A DNA stretch of 64,000 nucleotides from Peribacillus simplex NBRC 15720 = DSM 1321 (GTDB lineage Bacteria > Bacillota > Bacilli > Bacillales > DSM-1321), in the NCBI RefSeq assembly GCF_002243645.1, contig NZ_CP017704.1, forward strand, positions 2,622,001-2,686,000, read 5' to 3'. Below are positions 27,724 to 37,859 of this stretch, piece after piece; positions within the stretch are counted from its first letter, which is position 1; the number at the start of each line of letters is the position of its first letter. Under the pieces are notes generated by a model. It ran no database searches. It was not told the DNA's origin and was given only the letters and a program-made list of their open reading frames with translations. A program made the position numbers and the translations under genes.

Positions 27724-28908
27724 ATGAAATTTCTGATTGCAATTTTAGGACTGCTCATTGTTTTTGGACTAGCTTTATTAGTCAGCAGTGACCGGAAGAA
27801 AGTTAAAATTAAACCGATCATCCTCATGTTGATCATGCAGCTTATTTTAACTTATCTATTATTAAATACGAAGTTCGGTTTAGTGATCATCAATTCGATT
27901 GCCGATGGGTTCGGAAAACTTTTAGAATGGGCAAATGAAGGAATCACCTTTGTGTTTGGCGGGATTGTAAACGAAGGAGCATCACCCTTCTTTTTAAATG
28001 TCCTTCTTCCTATCGTATTCATCTCGGCATTAATCGGGATTTTACAGCACTTCAAGATCCTTCCGTTCATCATGAAGTGGATTGGATTCCTGCTAAGTAA
28101 AGTGAATGGGATGGGTAAATTGGAATCTTACAATGCGGTAGCATCAGCAATAGTGGGCCAATCCGAGGTTTTCATAACCTTGAAAAAACAACTCGGTGCC
28201 ATTCCGCCATCTCGCATGTATACGCTTTGTGCGTCAGCCATGTCAACCGTATCGATGTCGATTGTCGGTGCTTATATGACCATGATTGAACCAAAGTATG
28301 TTGTGACGGCTATTGTTATTAACATGTTTGGTGGATTTATCATTGCATCCATTATTAACCCTTATACGGTAACGGATGAAGATGATATTCTCCCTGTTGA
28401 AGAAGGGGCAGAGAAGCAGTCGTTTTTCGAAATGCTTGGGGAATATATCATGGATGGATTTAAGGTTGCTATCACTGTAGCCGCGATGTTAATTGGTTTC
28501 GTTGCACTAATTGCAGGAATCAACAGCTTATTCGATATGATCATCGGCATCAGTTTCCAAGACATCTTGGGGTATATTTTTGCCCCGTTTGCCTTTATCA
28601 TGGGGATACCGATTTCAGAAACCGTGACTGCAGGCGGAATCATGGCGACAAAGCTAGTAACCAATGAATTCGTTGCCATGCTGAGCTTAGGGGACGCATC
28701 AGCAGCCTTGAGCGATAGGACGATAGGGATCGTTTCGGTTTTCTTGGTTTCATTCGCTAATTTCTCATCTATTGGAATCATTGCCGGTGCAGTCAAAGGG
28801 CTTCATGAAAAACAGGGAAATGTTGTGGCCCGTTTCGGCTTGAAGCTGCTATATGGTGCGACTCTTGTCAGCATCCTATCAGCGATCATCGTTAGTGTGA
28901 TACTTTAA
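27724..28908 (+). CDS. Concentrative nucleoside transporter (NupC/NupG family)
   Basis: 394 aa from ATG 27724, preceded by GGAGG; the GTG at 27709 is upstream of that site. The N-terminal helices are followed by the core motifs [30 protein letters not shown] and [25 protein letters not shown], which identify the CNT family. It imports nucleosides with a proton or sodium ion. Purine versus pyrimidine preference cannot be read by eye. Monocistronic. Confidence 0.9.
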   Translation: MKFLIAILGLLIVFGLALLVSSDRKKVKIKPIILMLIMQLILTYLLLNTKFGLVIINSIADGFGKLLEWANEGITFVFGGIVNEGASPFFLNVLLPIVFISALIGILQHFKILPFIMKWIGFLLSKVNGMGKLESYNAVASAIVGQSEVFITLKKQLGAIPPSRMYTLCASAMSTVSMSIVGAYMTMIEPKYVVTAIVINMFGGFIIASIINPYTVTDEDDILPVEEGAEKQSFFEMLGEYIMDGFKVAITVAAMLIGFVALIAGINSLFDMIIGISFQDILGYIFAPFAFIMGIPISETVTAGGIMATKLVTNEFVAMLSLGDASAALSDRTIGIVSVFLVSFANFSSIGIIAGAVKGLHEKQGNVVARFGLKLLYGATLVSILSAIIVSVIL

Positions 28909-28929
28909 TTAATGGATCTAACACAAAAG

Positions 28930-28962
28930 GGCACTTGGGTTTACTCCTAAGTGCCTCTTTTA
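28930..28962 (+). terminator. Terminator of nucleoside transporter gene
   Basis: GGCACTT/AAGTGCC stem then TCTTTTATA, with an A-rich 5' flank. Confidence 0.8.
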
Positions 28963-28998
28963 TATTTGTACAGCAAAGATAGAAAGCAATTTTTGAAT

Positions 28999-29028
28999 TT
29001 GAAGGTGATTGGCTTGCTGGTATATAAT
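28999..29028 (+). promoter_or_regulatory. msrAB promoter
   Basis: TTGAAG (28999-29004), 18-bp spacer, TATAAT (29023-29028), 36 bp before the start codon. Confidence 0.65.
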
Positions 29029-29063
29029 ACATAAAATGACAGGCATGAAAGGGGAGTTTAAGG

Positions 29064-30023
29064 ATGACGATGGATGGAAAAGAAACGGCTATCTTTGCAG
29101 GAGGCTGTTTTTGGTGCATGGTTGCCCCCTTTGATGAAATGGATGGTATTATTTCAGTGACATCAGGCTATACAGGCGGTAATTTTGCCGCGCCTAGTTA
29201 TAAACAAGTGATTACCGGGTCGACCGATCATGTTGAAGCGGTGCAAGTGGTGTTCGATCCATCAATCATTTCCTATAAAACGTTATTAGAGATATTCTGG
29301 CGCCAAATCGATCCTACGGATGACGATGGACAGTTCTCGGATAGGGGAAAGCAATATAAGGCAGCCATTTTCTATCTTAATGAACGTCAGAAACAGGAGG
29401 CGGAACAATCGAAGAAAGATTTAATGATGAGCGGGCGGTTTAAGAAGCCTATTGTTACGGGTATTCTACCCTCGGGGAAATTTTACGAGGCTGAGGAATA
29501 TCATCAAGAATTCTATCGGAAGAATCAATTTCGCTATGCATTGTATCGTAAAGGCTCAGGACGGGATGCTTTCATTAAAGAAAATTGGCCTAAGGATAAT
29601 GCACACCTTAGAAAGACCTTAACGGAGAGTCAGTTTCATGTCACCCAGGAAAATGGCACGGAGCCGCCTTTCGATAATGCCTATTGGGATTACTTTGAAG
29701 AAGGAATCTATGTGGATGTCGTTTCTGGGGAGCCTCTATTCAGTTCACGGGATAAGTATGATAGTGGTTGTGGGTGGCCAAGCTTCACGAAGCCCATCAT
29801 GTCGGCAAGTGTCAATGAGAAAATGGATCTCAGCCACCGAATGACCCGGACCGAGGTGCGCAGCAGGGACGCCGATTCACATCTTGGACATGTTTTTCCT
29901 GATGGCCCAAGTCCTAAAGGCACGAGATATTGCATAAATTCTTCTGCCCTTCGATTCATTCCTAGAAATGAAATGGAGAGAGAGGGATATGGAGACTTAT
30001 TAGTACTTTTTAAAATGAAATAA
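29064..30023 (+). CDS. msrAB: Bifunctional peptide-methionine (S/R)-S-oxide reductase MsrA/MsrB
   Basis: A 319-aa fusion. The N-terminal MsrA domain carries GCFWC with the catalytic Cys15 and the GYTGG motif. The C-terminal MsrB domain carries [34 protein letters not shown] and catalytic Cys290 in [11 protein letters not shown]. Together they repair S- and R-methionine sulfoxide in oxidised proteins. B. subtilis has the two as separate genes, whereas fused forms occur in several Firmicutes. The RsbR paralogue gene follows 22 bp later and may be cotranscribed. Confidence 0.95.
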   Translation: MTMDGKETAIFAGGCFWCMVAPFDEMDGIISVTSGYTGGNFAAPSYKQVITGSTDHVEAVQVVFDPSIISYKTLLEIFWRQIDPTDDDGQFSDRGKQYKAAIFYLNERQKQEAEQSKKDLMMSGRFKKPIVTGILPSGKFYEAEEYHQEFYRKNQFRYALYRKGSGRDAFIKENWPKDNAHLRKTLTESQFHVTQENGTEPPFDNAYWDYFEEGIYVDVVSGEPLFSSRDKYDSGCGWPSFTKPIMSASVNEKMDLSHRMTRTEVRSRDADSHLGHVFPDGPSPKGTRYCINSSALRFIPRNEMEREGYGDLLVLFKMK

Positions 30024-30045
30024 CTAGTGAGATAGGGGAACACAA

Positions 30046-30900
30046 ATGGATAAAATAGATGAAAATTTATATCGATATATCCTTGATAATTCATCCAAGA
30101 TTACGGAAAACTGGCTGGCTTTAAGGGAAAAGCAGTCTGGATCCATCTATTCAATGGATTCTAATGAGGAAATCGAAAAGCTTCTTAGAGAACAGAATAC
30201 ATTGACCATCAAGACAGTGACCAGTGCTTTACTTGAAGATAAAACGGCTTTTATTGACACGATGGAGCAGTGGGCCACACTTGTCGCGAAGAGCAGGGTT
30301 GAATCGGACACTCCTATTTACGAAGTGTTGGAAGCGCTTAATAAGGTTCGGGAAACATATTGGGCCTTCATTACAGATTATATGCTAAAGGATACGGGGA
30401 TAACGAAGGAGACAATCATCCGGTGGAGCCGGCTTATTAATCGTGCATTCGATCAATTGAACCGTGAGTTCACTGAGCAGTATTATCTTTTGACAAAAGA
30501 GCGTTTACTAGCTCAACAGGACCTGATTAATGAACTGGGCGCACCTGTCATTCCCATTGTTGATGCCATTGCGGTATTGCCGTTAATCGGTGAAATCGAT
30601 ACCTATCGGGCAAAAGAAATTTTGAATGCGACTCCAAGCAAATGCATTAGCAAAAATGTCACTCACTTATTCATCGATTTATCGGGAGTCTCCCTTTTAG
30701 ATACGATGGTTGCCCAACAGATCTATCAATTGATAAGTACCCTGAACCTGTTAGGCATTCAATCGACCATTTCCGGGATTCGTCCTGAAGTGGCCCAGAC
30801 ATCGATTCAGTTAGGTCTTGATTTTAGTCAGGTTTCGACACATAGTACTCTTAAACAGGCCCTTTCCAAGCAAGGGATCAAACTTTACGAGAAAAAATGA
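30046..30900 (+). CDS. RsbR-paralogue stressosome protein (N-terminal sensor, C-terminal STAS)
   Basis: A 284-aa protein with a helical RsbR-type N-terminal sensor (about 1-150), a linker helix and a STAS domain (about 165-280). The two RsbT-phosphorylated threonines are kept: Thr186 in IGEIDTYRAK and Thr220 in SGVSLLDTMVAQQI. GIRPEVAQTSIQLGL is typical of RsbRA-D. Such paralogues co-assemble with RsbS and RsbT into the stressosome feeding sigma-B. No rsbS or rsbT is adjacent. The location behind msrAB suggests a link to oxidative stress, which is inference. Confidence 0.88.
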   Translation: MDKIDENLYRYILDNSSKITENWLALREKQSGSIYSMDSNEEIEKLLREQNTLTIKTVTSALLEDKTAFIDTMEQWATLVAKSRVESDTPIYEVLEALNKVRETYWAFITDYMLKDTGITKETIIRWSRLINRAFDQLNREFTEQYYLLTKERLLAQQDLINELGAPVIPIVDAIAVLPLIGEIDTYRAKEILNATPSKCISKNVTHLFIDLSGVSLLDTMVAQQIYQLISTLNLLGIQSTISGIRPEVAQTSIQLGLDFSQVSTHSTLKQALSKQGIKLYEKK

Positions 30901-30920
30901 CATAAGGGTGCAATGAATGA

Positions 30921-30956
30921 AAAAGAACCAGATTCCGCTAGGAATCTGGTTCTTTT
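30921..30956. terminator. Bidirectional terminator between RsbR paralogue and glnS
   Basis: Perfect 16-bp stem with a GCTA loop; flanked by A-run and T-run, serving both convergent genes. Confidence 0.92.
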
Positions 30957-30964
30957 TCGTGATT

Positions 30965-32617
30965 CTATAACTTGAATGAACTTTTCAACCCAACGATTTG
31001 GTTGAAGACCAAGTGATCGGCCGCAGTGAGTTTTGAATCAACATTATAATAGCCATGCCTGAAGAATTGGAATTTATCCTGAGGCTTAACATCTTTCATG
31101 TTAGGCTCGACAAATCCTTGTAAAATTTCTACAGAATCAGGGTTTACCCGGTCCAAGAATGATTTTTCTTCCTCTTCATCATTTTCCTTATCCAAGATTA
31201 AAGGCTGGTAGTTGCGGAATTCTGCTGAAACGGCTTGTGAAGCTTCGACCCAGTGCAATGTACCTTTTACTTTACGGCCAGTGAAGCCCGATCCGCTTTT
31301 CGTTTCAATGTCGTATGTGCAGCGAAGTTCAATGACGTTACCGGCTTCGTCTTTTATCACTTCTTCACATTTAATGAAATAAGCATGTTTCAAACGGACT
31401 TCATTGCCCGGGAAAAGTCGGAAATACTTTTTCGGCGGGTTTTCCATGAAATCGTCCTGTTCGATATATATTTCACGTGAAAACGGGATTTGGCGTGTGC
31501 CCATTTCCGGAACTTCCGGATTGACCTCAGCATCCAGCCATTCTATCTCGCCTTCCGGATAGTTGGTGATGACCACTTTAAGCGGGTTTAAGATAGCCAT
31601 AGTCCGTGGAGCCTTCAGCTTTAAGTCTTCCCGTACGAAATGATCAAGCATTTGAGAGTCTACGACACCACTTGTTTTTGCGACACCTATCTCTTGGCAG
31701 AATGCACGAATCGCTTCGGGTGTATACCCGCGTCTCCGCAAGCCTGAAACAGTAGGCATCCGTGGGTCGTCCCAGCCGTCCACGAAGCCCTCATCGACAA
31801 GCTGCTTCAGTTTTCGCTTGCTCATTACTGTATTGGTCAGGTTAAGACGGCCAAATTCATATTGTTTTGGTTTGCTTTCCATTTCACAATTTTCAACGAT
31901 CCAGTCATAAAGAGGGCGTTGATCTTCGAATTCAAGCGTACAAATGGAGTGTGTGACTCCCTCGATGGCATCTTCAATTGGGTGGGCAAAGGCATACATT
32001 GGGTAGATGCACCATTTGTTGCCGGTATTATGGTGTTCAGTATGGGAGATACGGTATATGACGGGATCACGCAAATTAATGTTAGGTGAGCTCATATCGA
32101 TTTTTGCACGCAAAACTTTTGCGCCGTTCCCGAATTCGCCGCTGCGCATCTTTTCAAACAGTTCAAGATTTTCCTCGGCGGTTCTATTGCGGTAGGGGCT
32201 ATCTTTTCCCGGCTCAGTCAGCGTCCCGCGATATTCACGGATTTGGTCGGCATTAAGGTCGTCCACATATGCCAGTCCTTTATTGATGAGCAGCACAGCT
32301 CTTTTATACATTTCATCAAAATAGTCGGAAGCGAAGAAAAGGTTATCCCAGTCGTAACCGAGCCATTTTACATCTTCCTTAATGGAGTTGACAAACTCAA
32401 TATCCTCTTTCAATGGATTCGTATCATCGAAACGAAGGTTAGTTTTCCCATTGAAATCATCAGCCACCCCAAAATTCAAAATGATTGATTTGGCATGCCC
32501 GATATGTAAATATCCGTTCGGCTCAGGAGGGAAGCGAGTGATGACATGATCATGTTTTCCGGACTCTAGATCATCTTTTATAATATTTTTAATAAAATTC
32601 GAAGAGTTATTTTCCAA
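30965..32617 (-). CDS. glnS: Glutaminyl-tRNA synthetase
   Basis: A 550-aa class I synthetase charging tRNA-Gln directly with glutamine. [15 protein letters not shown] with HIGH at 38-41, the second motif MSKRK at 265-269, [39 protein letters not shown] and the C-terminal anticodon-binding beta barrels are all present. The start is TTG with AAAGAGG upstream. Unusual in the Bacillus group, most of which make Gln-tRNA through GluRS and GatCAB. Distinguished from GluRS by the EDQRPLYDW motif and the beta-barrel C-terminus. Confidence 0.93.
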   Translation of the reverse strand: MENNSSNFIKNIIKDDLESGKHDHVITRFPPEPNGYLHIGHAKSIILNFGVADDFNGKTNLRFDDTNPLKEDIEFVNSIKEDVKWLGYDWDNLFFASDYFDEMYKRAVLLINKGLAYVDDLNADQIREYRGTLTEPGKDSPYRNRTAEENLELFEKMRSGEFGNGAKVLRAKIDMSSPNINLRDPVIYRISHTEHHNTGNKWCIYPMYAFAHPIEDAIEGVTHSICTLEFEDQRPLYDWIVENCEMESKPKQYEFGRLNLTNTVMSKRKLKQLVDEGFVDGWDDPRMPTVSGLRRRGYTPEAIRAFCQEIGVAKTSGVVDSQMLDHFVREDLKLKAPRTMAILNPLKVVITNYPEGEIEWLDAEVNPEVPEMGTRQIPFSREIYIEQDDFMENPPKKYFRLFPGNEVRLKHAYFIKCEEVIKDEAGNVIELRCTYDIETKSGSGFTGRKVKGTLHWVEASQAVSAEFRNYQPLILDKENDEEEEKSFLDRVNPDSVEILQGFVEPNMKDVKPQDKFQFFRHGYYNVDSKLTAADHLVFNQIVGLKSSFKL

Positions 32618-32844
32618 CTGAATTCGACCTCTTTCATTTATATACTTCTTTTAATTTTACCTGTATATATACCATAAATACAGATATTTTTCCATGTTTG
32701 AGCCGGAATCAGGGTTTATCTGAAACAATTCATCAAGTATTTAGTTTGTACAATCAGAGTGAAAATATCCCTGAAACTTTGAACATGTAATTTAGGGAAC
32801 TACCTAACTGGATATTAAAGAAACCAATAAATCGTTTTTCATTC

Positions 32845-32880
32845 AAAAAAAGCAATACAGGAATTCACGCCTGTATTGCT
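32845..32880 (-). terminator. Terminator of amino-acid ABC operon
   Basis: Perfect 11-bp stem AGCAATACAGG/CCTGTATTGCT with a T-run on the minus strand. The rest of 32618-32844 is the glnS leader, in which I see no T-box or other known element. Confidence 0.88.
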
Positions 32881-32916
32881 TATAATCTCGCTAGCAGACA
32901 GATTTTAGAATTAAAA

Positions 32917-33657
32917 TCAAAAAACTGTCGTTTGCAAAAATTCTTTTGTCCGCTCTTCTTTTGGATTGGTGAAGAATTCTTTTGGCGGGCCGCTTTCGAC
33001 AACCCTCCCATTATGCATGAAGACAATCCAATCCCCAACTTCACGTGCAAAGCTCATTTCATGTGTAACGACTACCATTGTCATCCCTTCCAAGGCAAGT
33101 TCCTTCATCGTGGCAAGAACCTCCCCGACAAGTTCGGGATCAAGAGCCGAGGTAGGCTCATCAAAGAGTAGGATATCTGGCTTCATGGCAAGGGCACGGG
33201 CTATGGCAACACGCTGTTTCTGCCCACCTGAGAGCTTGCTTGGATAGACATCCGCTTTATCTGATAAGCCGACTTTGGCAAGCAATGCATTTGCTTCTTC
33301 AATCGCCTGAGCCTTAGGGACCTTTTTGACGTGAGTCGGTGCTTCGATGACATTTTCCAGTACTGTCATATGCGGGAAGAGGTAGAAATGCTGAAAAACC
33401 ATTCCGACTTTCTCACGGATTTTATTAATATCATGGGTACCCGGATTGACTTCCGTTCCTTCAATGAGGATTTGCCCGCTGTCTTTCTTCTCTAAATAAT
33501 TCAAACAGCGGAGCAGGGTGCTTTTTCCGGAACCGCTTGGTCCGATCAGACAGACTACATCGCTATCCAGTACCTTCATATCAATATCTTTGAGTACATG
33601 CAGGTCTCCATATGATTTATTTAAATTCCTAATGCGAATCATTTCTTTTTGTTCCAT
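32917..33657 (-). CDS. Polar amino-acid ABC transporter ATP-binding protein (GlnQ-like)
   Basis: A 246-aa ABC ATPase. Walker [10 protein letters not shown] at 39-47, Q-loop [16 protein letters not shown], signature LSGGQKQR, Walker [14 protein letters not shown] and switch [11 protein letters not shown] place it in the polar amino-acid uptake group. Third gene of a binding protein-permease-ATPase operon transcribed leftwards. Substrate (glutamine, arginine, cystine or other) is not resolvable from sequence alone. Confidence 0.9.
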   Translation of the reverse strand: MEQKEMIRIRNLNKSYGDLHVLKDIDMKVLDSDVVCLIGPSGSGKSTLLRCLNYLEKKDSGQILIEGTEVNPGTHDINKIREKVGMVFQHFYLFPHMTVLENVIEAPTHVKKVPKAQAIEEANALLAKVGLSDKADVYPSKLSGGQKQRVAIARALAMKPDILLFDEPTSALDPELVGEVLATMKELALEGMTMVVVTHEMSFAREVGDWIVFMHNGRVVESGPPKEFFTNPKEERTKEFLQTTVF

Positions 33658-33668
33658 TTCAATTCCCC

Positions 33669-34334
33669 CTATCGATCACTAATGGAAAGTTTCTTTTCGA
33701 ATAAATTGACGATAATGGTCAGGAATGCCACTAGAATCAAGTAATAGACCGCTACAATCAATAAATAAGTCATTTCATCGAAATTATTCGAACCTAATGT
33801 AGTCGCCACGTTAAACAGCTCATTCATGGATATGAAGGCGGCCAGTGATGAATCCTTCAGCCCGATGATGAATTGGTTGCCTAGCGGCGGCAATGCGCGA
33901 CGGAAGGCTTGAGGTAGGATGATCCTTCTTAATGCGAGCGAATTGCTCATGCCTAGGGAGCGTCCGGCTTCCATTTGGCCTTTGTCGATGGATTGGATCG
34001 TACCACGTAAAATTTCAGAGATATAAGCTCCATTATGGAAGGCCAGGGCAAGTGACGCCGCCCAGAAGTCCGGCAGTAAGAAGAGATTGCTGATACCGAA
34101 ATAGAGTATGAATATCTGTACGATAAGCGGTGTTCCCCGCACAAGGAATACATATGTATCTGAAATCCATGCAAGAATTTTTATATTGGATATTTTTAAA
34201 AGTGCAAATAGCAACCCGATGACGATTCCTACTAATATGGAGACTACCGTCAGTTCCAATGTGAGGAGCATGGCTCGGATGAATACGTCCGAGGAGCTAA
34301 ATAATGTATCAAAAAAATGTGAAAAACTTGGCAA
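33669..34334 (-). CDS. Polar amino-acid ABC transporter permease
   Basis: A 221-aa membrane permease with about five helices. The HEQ-type coupling segment ([34 protein letters not shown]) and the N-terminal [15 protein letters not shown] are diagnostic of the His/Glu/Gln/Arg permease family. Start is TTG with AAAGGGAG. It probably forms a homodimer, as only one permease gene is present. Confidence 0.9.
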   Translation of the reverse strand: MPSFSHFFDTLFSSSDVFIRAMLLTLELTVVSILVGIVIGLLFALLKISNIKILAWISDTYVFLVRGTPLIVQIFILYFGISNLFLLPDFWAASLALAFHNGAYISEILRGTIQSIDKGQMEAGRSLGMSNSLALRRIILPQAFRRALPPLGNQFIIGLKDSSLAAFISMNELFNVATTLGSNNFDEMTYLLIVAVYYLILVAFLTIIVNLFEKKLSISDR

Positions 34335-34360
34335 TGTAATGACTCCCTTTCTATCAATCT

Positions 34361-35140
34361 TTATTCAGGCTTGGTTGTGATGTCCTCACCAAAGTATTTT
34401 TTGCTGATTTCCGCAAGTGTTCCATCTTCCCGGAGGTTTTCAAGTGCTTCGTTGATGCGTGCAAGCAGCTGAGGGTTGTCGTTAGGCAGTACGATGGCCT
34501 GCTCGCTTCGTTCGATCAATTGCCGTCCTTCGATGTCGAAACCTTCCTTGGTCGCTTCCTTGCCGGTTACGAAGTCTGTAATGACGGCATCATGACGTCC
34601 TCCGCTCAATGCTTTCAGGGCGGTGATATCACTGTCATAGGTTTTTACATTGGTTGTATATTTTTCTGCTGTGGTTGCGTATGTGGAGCCTTTAGAAGCC
34701 GCAACTTCCTTTCCCTTTAAATCTTCTACCGTTTTAATATCACTATCTGAGCGGACGAAAATTTGTGGGCCTGAGTAGTAATAAGGGGTCGAGAAGGCAA
34801 CATGTTTACTTCGTTGTTCATTAATTGTATGACTGGCAACCGCGGCATCTGCCCGACCGGTTTTGACACCTTCCACGATACCTTTGAATTTTATCCTTTT
34901 AGGTACTGGCTCTAGGCCCAGTTCCTTTGCAATTGCATCGCCGACTTCAATATCGAATCCTGTTACGGTCATGTCATCATTGACATAACTGAATGGCTTG
35001 AATTCGCCTGAGGCAGCGAAAACAAACTGGTCCTTATTGATCAGCTTACTCCCATCCTCTAGCTGGTCCTTTTCAGCACAGCCGGACAGAAGTCCAAGAA
35101 CAACCAGAATGGATACAATGAATGTAACTGATGATTTCAT
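34361..35140 (-). CDS. Amino-acid ABC transporter substrate-binding lipoprotein
   Basis: 259 aa from ATG at 35140 with AGGGGGA upstream; the open frame extends another 40 codons but the signal peptide starts here. Signal peptide with lipobox LLSGC, then the SBP_bac_3 fold (FVFAASGEFKPFSYVNDDMTVTGFDIEVGDAIAKELG, LKGKEVAASKGSTYATTAEKY, AVITDFVTG). It captures the amino acid for the neighbouring permease and ATPase. Confidence 0.92.
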   Translation of the reverse strand: MKSSVTFIVSILVVLGLLSGCAEKDQLEDGSKLINKDQFVFAASGEFKPFSYVNDDMTVTGFDIEVGDAIAKELGLEPVPKRIKFKGIVEGVKTGRADAAVASHTINEQRSKHVAFSTPYYYSGPQIFVRSDSDIKTVEDLKGKEVAASKGSTYATTAEKYTTNVKTYDSDITALKALSGGRHDAVITDFVTGKEATKEGFDIEGRQLIERSEQAIVLPNDNPQLLARINEALENLREDGTLAEISKKYFGEDITTKPE

Positions 35141-36191
35141 GATAATTTCATTTCCCCCTTTGAAAAAAACTAATAGAATGGTCTTTACCCTTATGAGGTA
35201 GTGAATAACCTCATTAACTAGGGAAAATAAAACTGAAATAAAAAAGGGTGTCCAGATCATGCCGACATTTCATTCAAGAATCCCCCTTTACTATGCATTT
35301 CATAAAGGTTCTCGACCTTTACCTTCATTTCCTTTAAATTCACCAGTTATTTATTGGAAGAATGATAGTGCCTATTAATAGAGGATGAGAATTAATGGTA
35401 TCTTTTCATTCTCATATCTAGGTCACTTCTATTTTTTTAGCTTGACTAAAACGTTAGTAAAAGATATTTGAGAATCCTTATTTATTAAGCAAAACAATCC
35501 AATATAAAAAAGTCGACCGTGATCAGGCCGACTTTCCCGCGATTAAACCCTTTTACTATGAAATATGAATAGAGGATAGTATTGATTCAAAGGGGACTTC
35601 ATTTGATTTTGCAAGCGTTACTAAAGTAGAAACTAATGACTCTTGAAATAAAAGAAAAACACACATCTTCCTAATGAACTATATGATCAGAAGAGTTTCC
35701 CAAATTATACCCTCATTTATATCATCCTTTTCTCTTTATTTACTCAAAAATGAAGCCCATTGTTCCAATGTTGGAACGTTAAACAATTTACTTTTATATA
35801 CAATTAAATTATTACAATTCAAAGGAGGAACTATATTGATTTAATAAAGAGTAGTTAAATGCTACCCCAGTACTACACATTTTTCGAAATCACGTAATAT
35901 TGTTGATTAACATTTCAGTAAGTCATCACGTTTATGCGAGTGTCAACTCCTTAAATTCCAACTTAATGGTTCAGCAAGCTGAACAATCCCATTCCGAAAT
36001 CTTTTAAAATAACTTTTAAAAAAAGGATTAAAAGCAAACTACAGACCTGTAACTGCACTTTCAACGCTATTTTAATCGCTGATAAAAATTTCACTTTAGG
36101 AGCTAAAAAACAATGTAGTCGCACTTCTTTTTTACTAGTACTATGGGTCTGTTATTTTATAGACAAACTAAAAAATATAAGGGGAACAACA
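35141..36191. other. 1.05-kb gene-poor AT-rich intergenic stretch
   Basis: No convincing gene. It holds ATGAGAAT/ATTCTCAT inverted arms (35385-35392, 35408-35415), a minus-strand terminator-like hairpin (35508-35535), a 36-codon minus-strand frame (35556-35666) just upstream of that terminator which might be the tail of a lost gene, and two 16-bp perfect 7-2-7 dyads GTTCCAATGTTGGAAC (35762-35777) and GTTCAGCAAGCTGAAC (35969-35984). A GGAGG at 35823 leads only to a two-codon frame. Confidence 0.6.
35508..35540 (-). terminator. Orphan terminator-like hairpin
   Basis: On the minus strand AAAGTCGGCC/GGTCGACTTT (one GU) is followed by a T-run. It lies 370 bp before the amino-acid binding protein start, so it ends some upstream minus-strand transcript (short remnant frame or unannotated RNA). 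Confidence 0.55.
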
Positions 36192-36913
36192 ATGAAGTTT
36201 ATTAGTTTAAAAGTCTTAAGTTTAATTAGTATTTTATCATTAAGTTTTACTGGCTTTAGCACAAGTAGTTATGCAGAAAGTAATTCCACAGTAACAAACA
36301 TGGATCATCTTCCTTATAATCTTATTGAAGATGTGGAAGTAATGGATTATCAAGTACAAGAAAATAACATTGTTACTGAAACAGAAGATTTCACTTCAAA
36401 TATTAATCTTGATAAAAATGAAATTACATATACTGATTCAGAAGATAATTCAGTCGCTATCTCGATAGACGACCCAGATTTAAAATTTGTTGAGAATGTT
36501 GATGGTACAATCGTTTATGAAAATGAAGAAGAAGGATACTCAGTCGATAGTCAGATACTAGATGGTGGATTTAGACAGATGTTCAGAATTGAATCTGAGT
36601 CTTCTCCTAAAACCTTTAAAATTGATTTGAAATTAGACGAAGATAGTAAATTAGTAGAGAAAAATGGACTTTACTTTGTGGAAAATAGCGAGGGTGAAAT
36701 TATCTTTAACATTGGTAAAGCATGGGCTACAGATAGTGAAGGAAACTTCATTTAAATCCCATGTATCAAGTTCAAGAGAAGGAAGAATTAAAGATCAATT
36801 CATTTGTCATGCTGTAAATCCATTAACAATTTACAAATCACCTTGGAACTTAGAACCTTGGCGTCCTGATTTATCGCTTTCATCAACTTATTACAATAAA
36901 TGCAATCCAACGT
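36192..36913 (+). pseudogene. Secreted hypothetical protein, frameshifted near the C-terminal domain
   Basis: Frame one (36192-36755) encodes 187 aa with a Sec signal peptide (cleavage likely near SSYAES) and an acidic, beta-rich body. It stops at TAA 36753. The other forward frame continues without a break to TAA at 36913-36915 with a plausible C-terminal domain containing QFICHAVNP, WNLEPWRPD and a final KCNPT, whose two Cys may pair. Removing a single T at 36750-36753 (ATT TAA to ATT AAA) joins them into one 239-aa protein. A recent frameshift or a sequencing error is likely. Function unknown. GGGGAACAACA precedes the ATG. Confidence 0.6.
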
Positions 36914-36959
36914 AAGGTGTTTACATCAAGTATAAATTTAAGTAAGAGGATGATTTCAC

Positions 36960-37280
36960 ATGTTTAATAGTTCCAATCAAGCAATATATGAGCCAGATTA
37001 TATTTCTCTACTGTTACTACTTTTAGGAATTGTTTATTTGATCTATTTCGGATTAACTATCGTTAAAATCAAATTAAATACACTAACTATTAGTACCCTT
37101 GCTATTTCCCTTCTAACTTATTTACTTGTTGGATTTTATATGGCAGGCTCTGGCTTTTATATTGATGAGGAAACCCCGAACAACCTAGTATTTGAGAAAT
37201 ACGGATTTCCGGATTTAATTTTATTAGCTTTCCCATATATATTTTTATCTTTAGCAGCAAGTTTAGGTGAAAAAAAATAA
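36960..37280 (+). CDS. Small hypothetical membrane protein
   Basis: A 106-aa protein with three hydrophobic segments (about 14-37, 42-64 and 84-101). A short loop, YIDEETPNNLVFEKYGFP, lies between the second and third. AGAGGATGA precedes the ATG. No family recognised. It follows the frameshifted secreted protein gene by 45 bp and may have been coexpressed with it, but no function can be given. Confidence 0.65.
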   Translation: MFNSSNQAIYEPDYISLLLLLLGIVYLIYFGLTIVKIKLNTLTISTLAISLLTYLLVGFYMAGSGFYIDEETPNNLVFEKYGFPDLILLAFPYIFLSLAASLGEKK

Positions 37281-37346
37281 ATAATAAATAAAAAAGCACA
37301 GATATACCTCGTTTCAAAATCATATTAGTCATTTATGAAATTACTA

Positions 37347-37373
37347 CCCCCCTGTAAGAAAAGGGGGGCTTTT
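37347..37373 (+). terminator. Terminator-like G/C hairpin
   Basis: CCCCCCT/AGGGGGG stem with 8-nt loop and CTTTT after it, downstream of the small membrane protein gene. Confidence 0.6.
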
Positions 37374-37475
37374 AGACCTTCATTCACTTGATTTACTAAG
37401 GTTCCCAAGATATGTCTACGCTTCTGCGCTCCGTCGCTATAGAATTTATAGGAGGGGAAGAAGCTGAAAGGAAGA

Positions 37476-37701
37476 ATGCTTCCGCTTTCTATCATACTAA
37501 TCGTTTATGCATTGGCGATAACGATTTTATTGTGTACGGGTCCTTTTGATGAGCCTATTTTGGATGCAATTTTTGTTTTTATTTTCGACCCCAACATTTA
37601 CATATATTGCAATTAAAAATAAATCCCGATTCTCATTTATTATGGTAAGAATTTGTTCTATCGTAATACTATTTTCTTTATTAATTCATTTTGTTTCTTA
37701 A
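37476..37701 (+). pseudogene. Small two-to-three-helix membrane protein, frameshifted
   Basis: The ATG follows AAAGGAAG. The first frame reads MLPLSIILIVYALAITILLC and GPFDEPILDAIFVF, then ends within 46 codons. The next frame continues STPTFTYIAIKNKSRFSF and a hydrophobic helix to a stop at 37699. Dropping one T from the run of five in GTTTTTATT (37572-37581 region) restores a single 74-aa membrane protein. The remaining gap to 37859 holds little but a TATAAT (about 37826) that may serve purU. Confidence 0.4.
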
Positions 37702-37859
37702 ATTCAACTATATGTAATTGTGCATCGTTGAAAGTAGTGAAGGATTTCAGACAAGGACCATGGTGGCCGCCAACAAAATCTCGTATTGGTTGACTGACTT
37801 TAATTTTGCCTATGAATTGAAGTATAATATAGCAAAATAGAAGAAGGGCAGTTGGGAAA

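Noticed and set aside
35762-35777. LexA/DinR box
   Set aside because: The dyad is GTTC...GAAC, the reverse of the GAAC-N4-GTTC layout of the Bacillus SOS box.
36664-36915. 83-codon frame as a separate gene
   Set aside because: Its first part overlaps the secreted protein gene out of frame; only the last 50 codons look coding and continue that gene after a frameshift.
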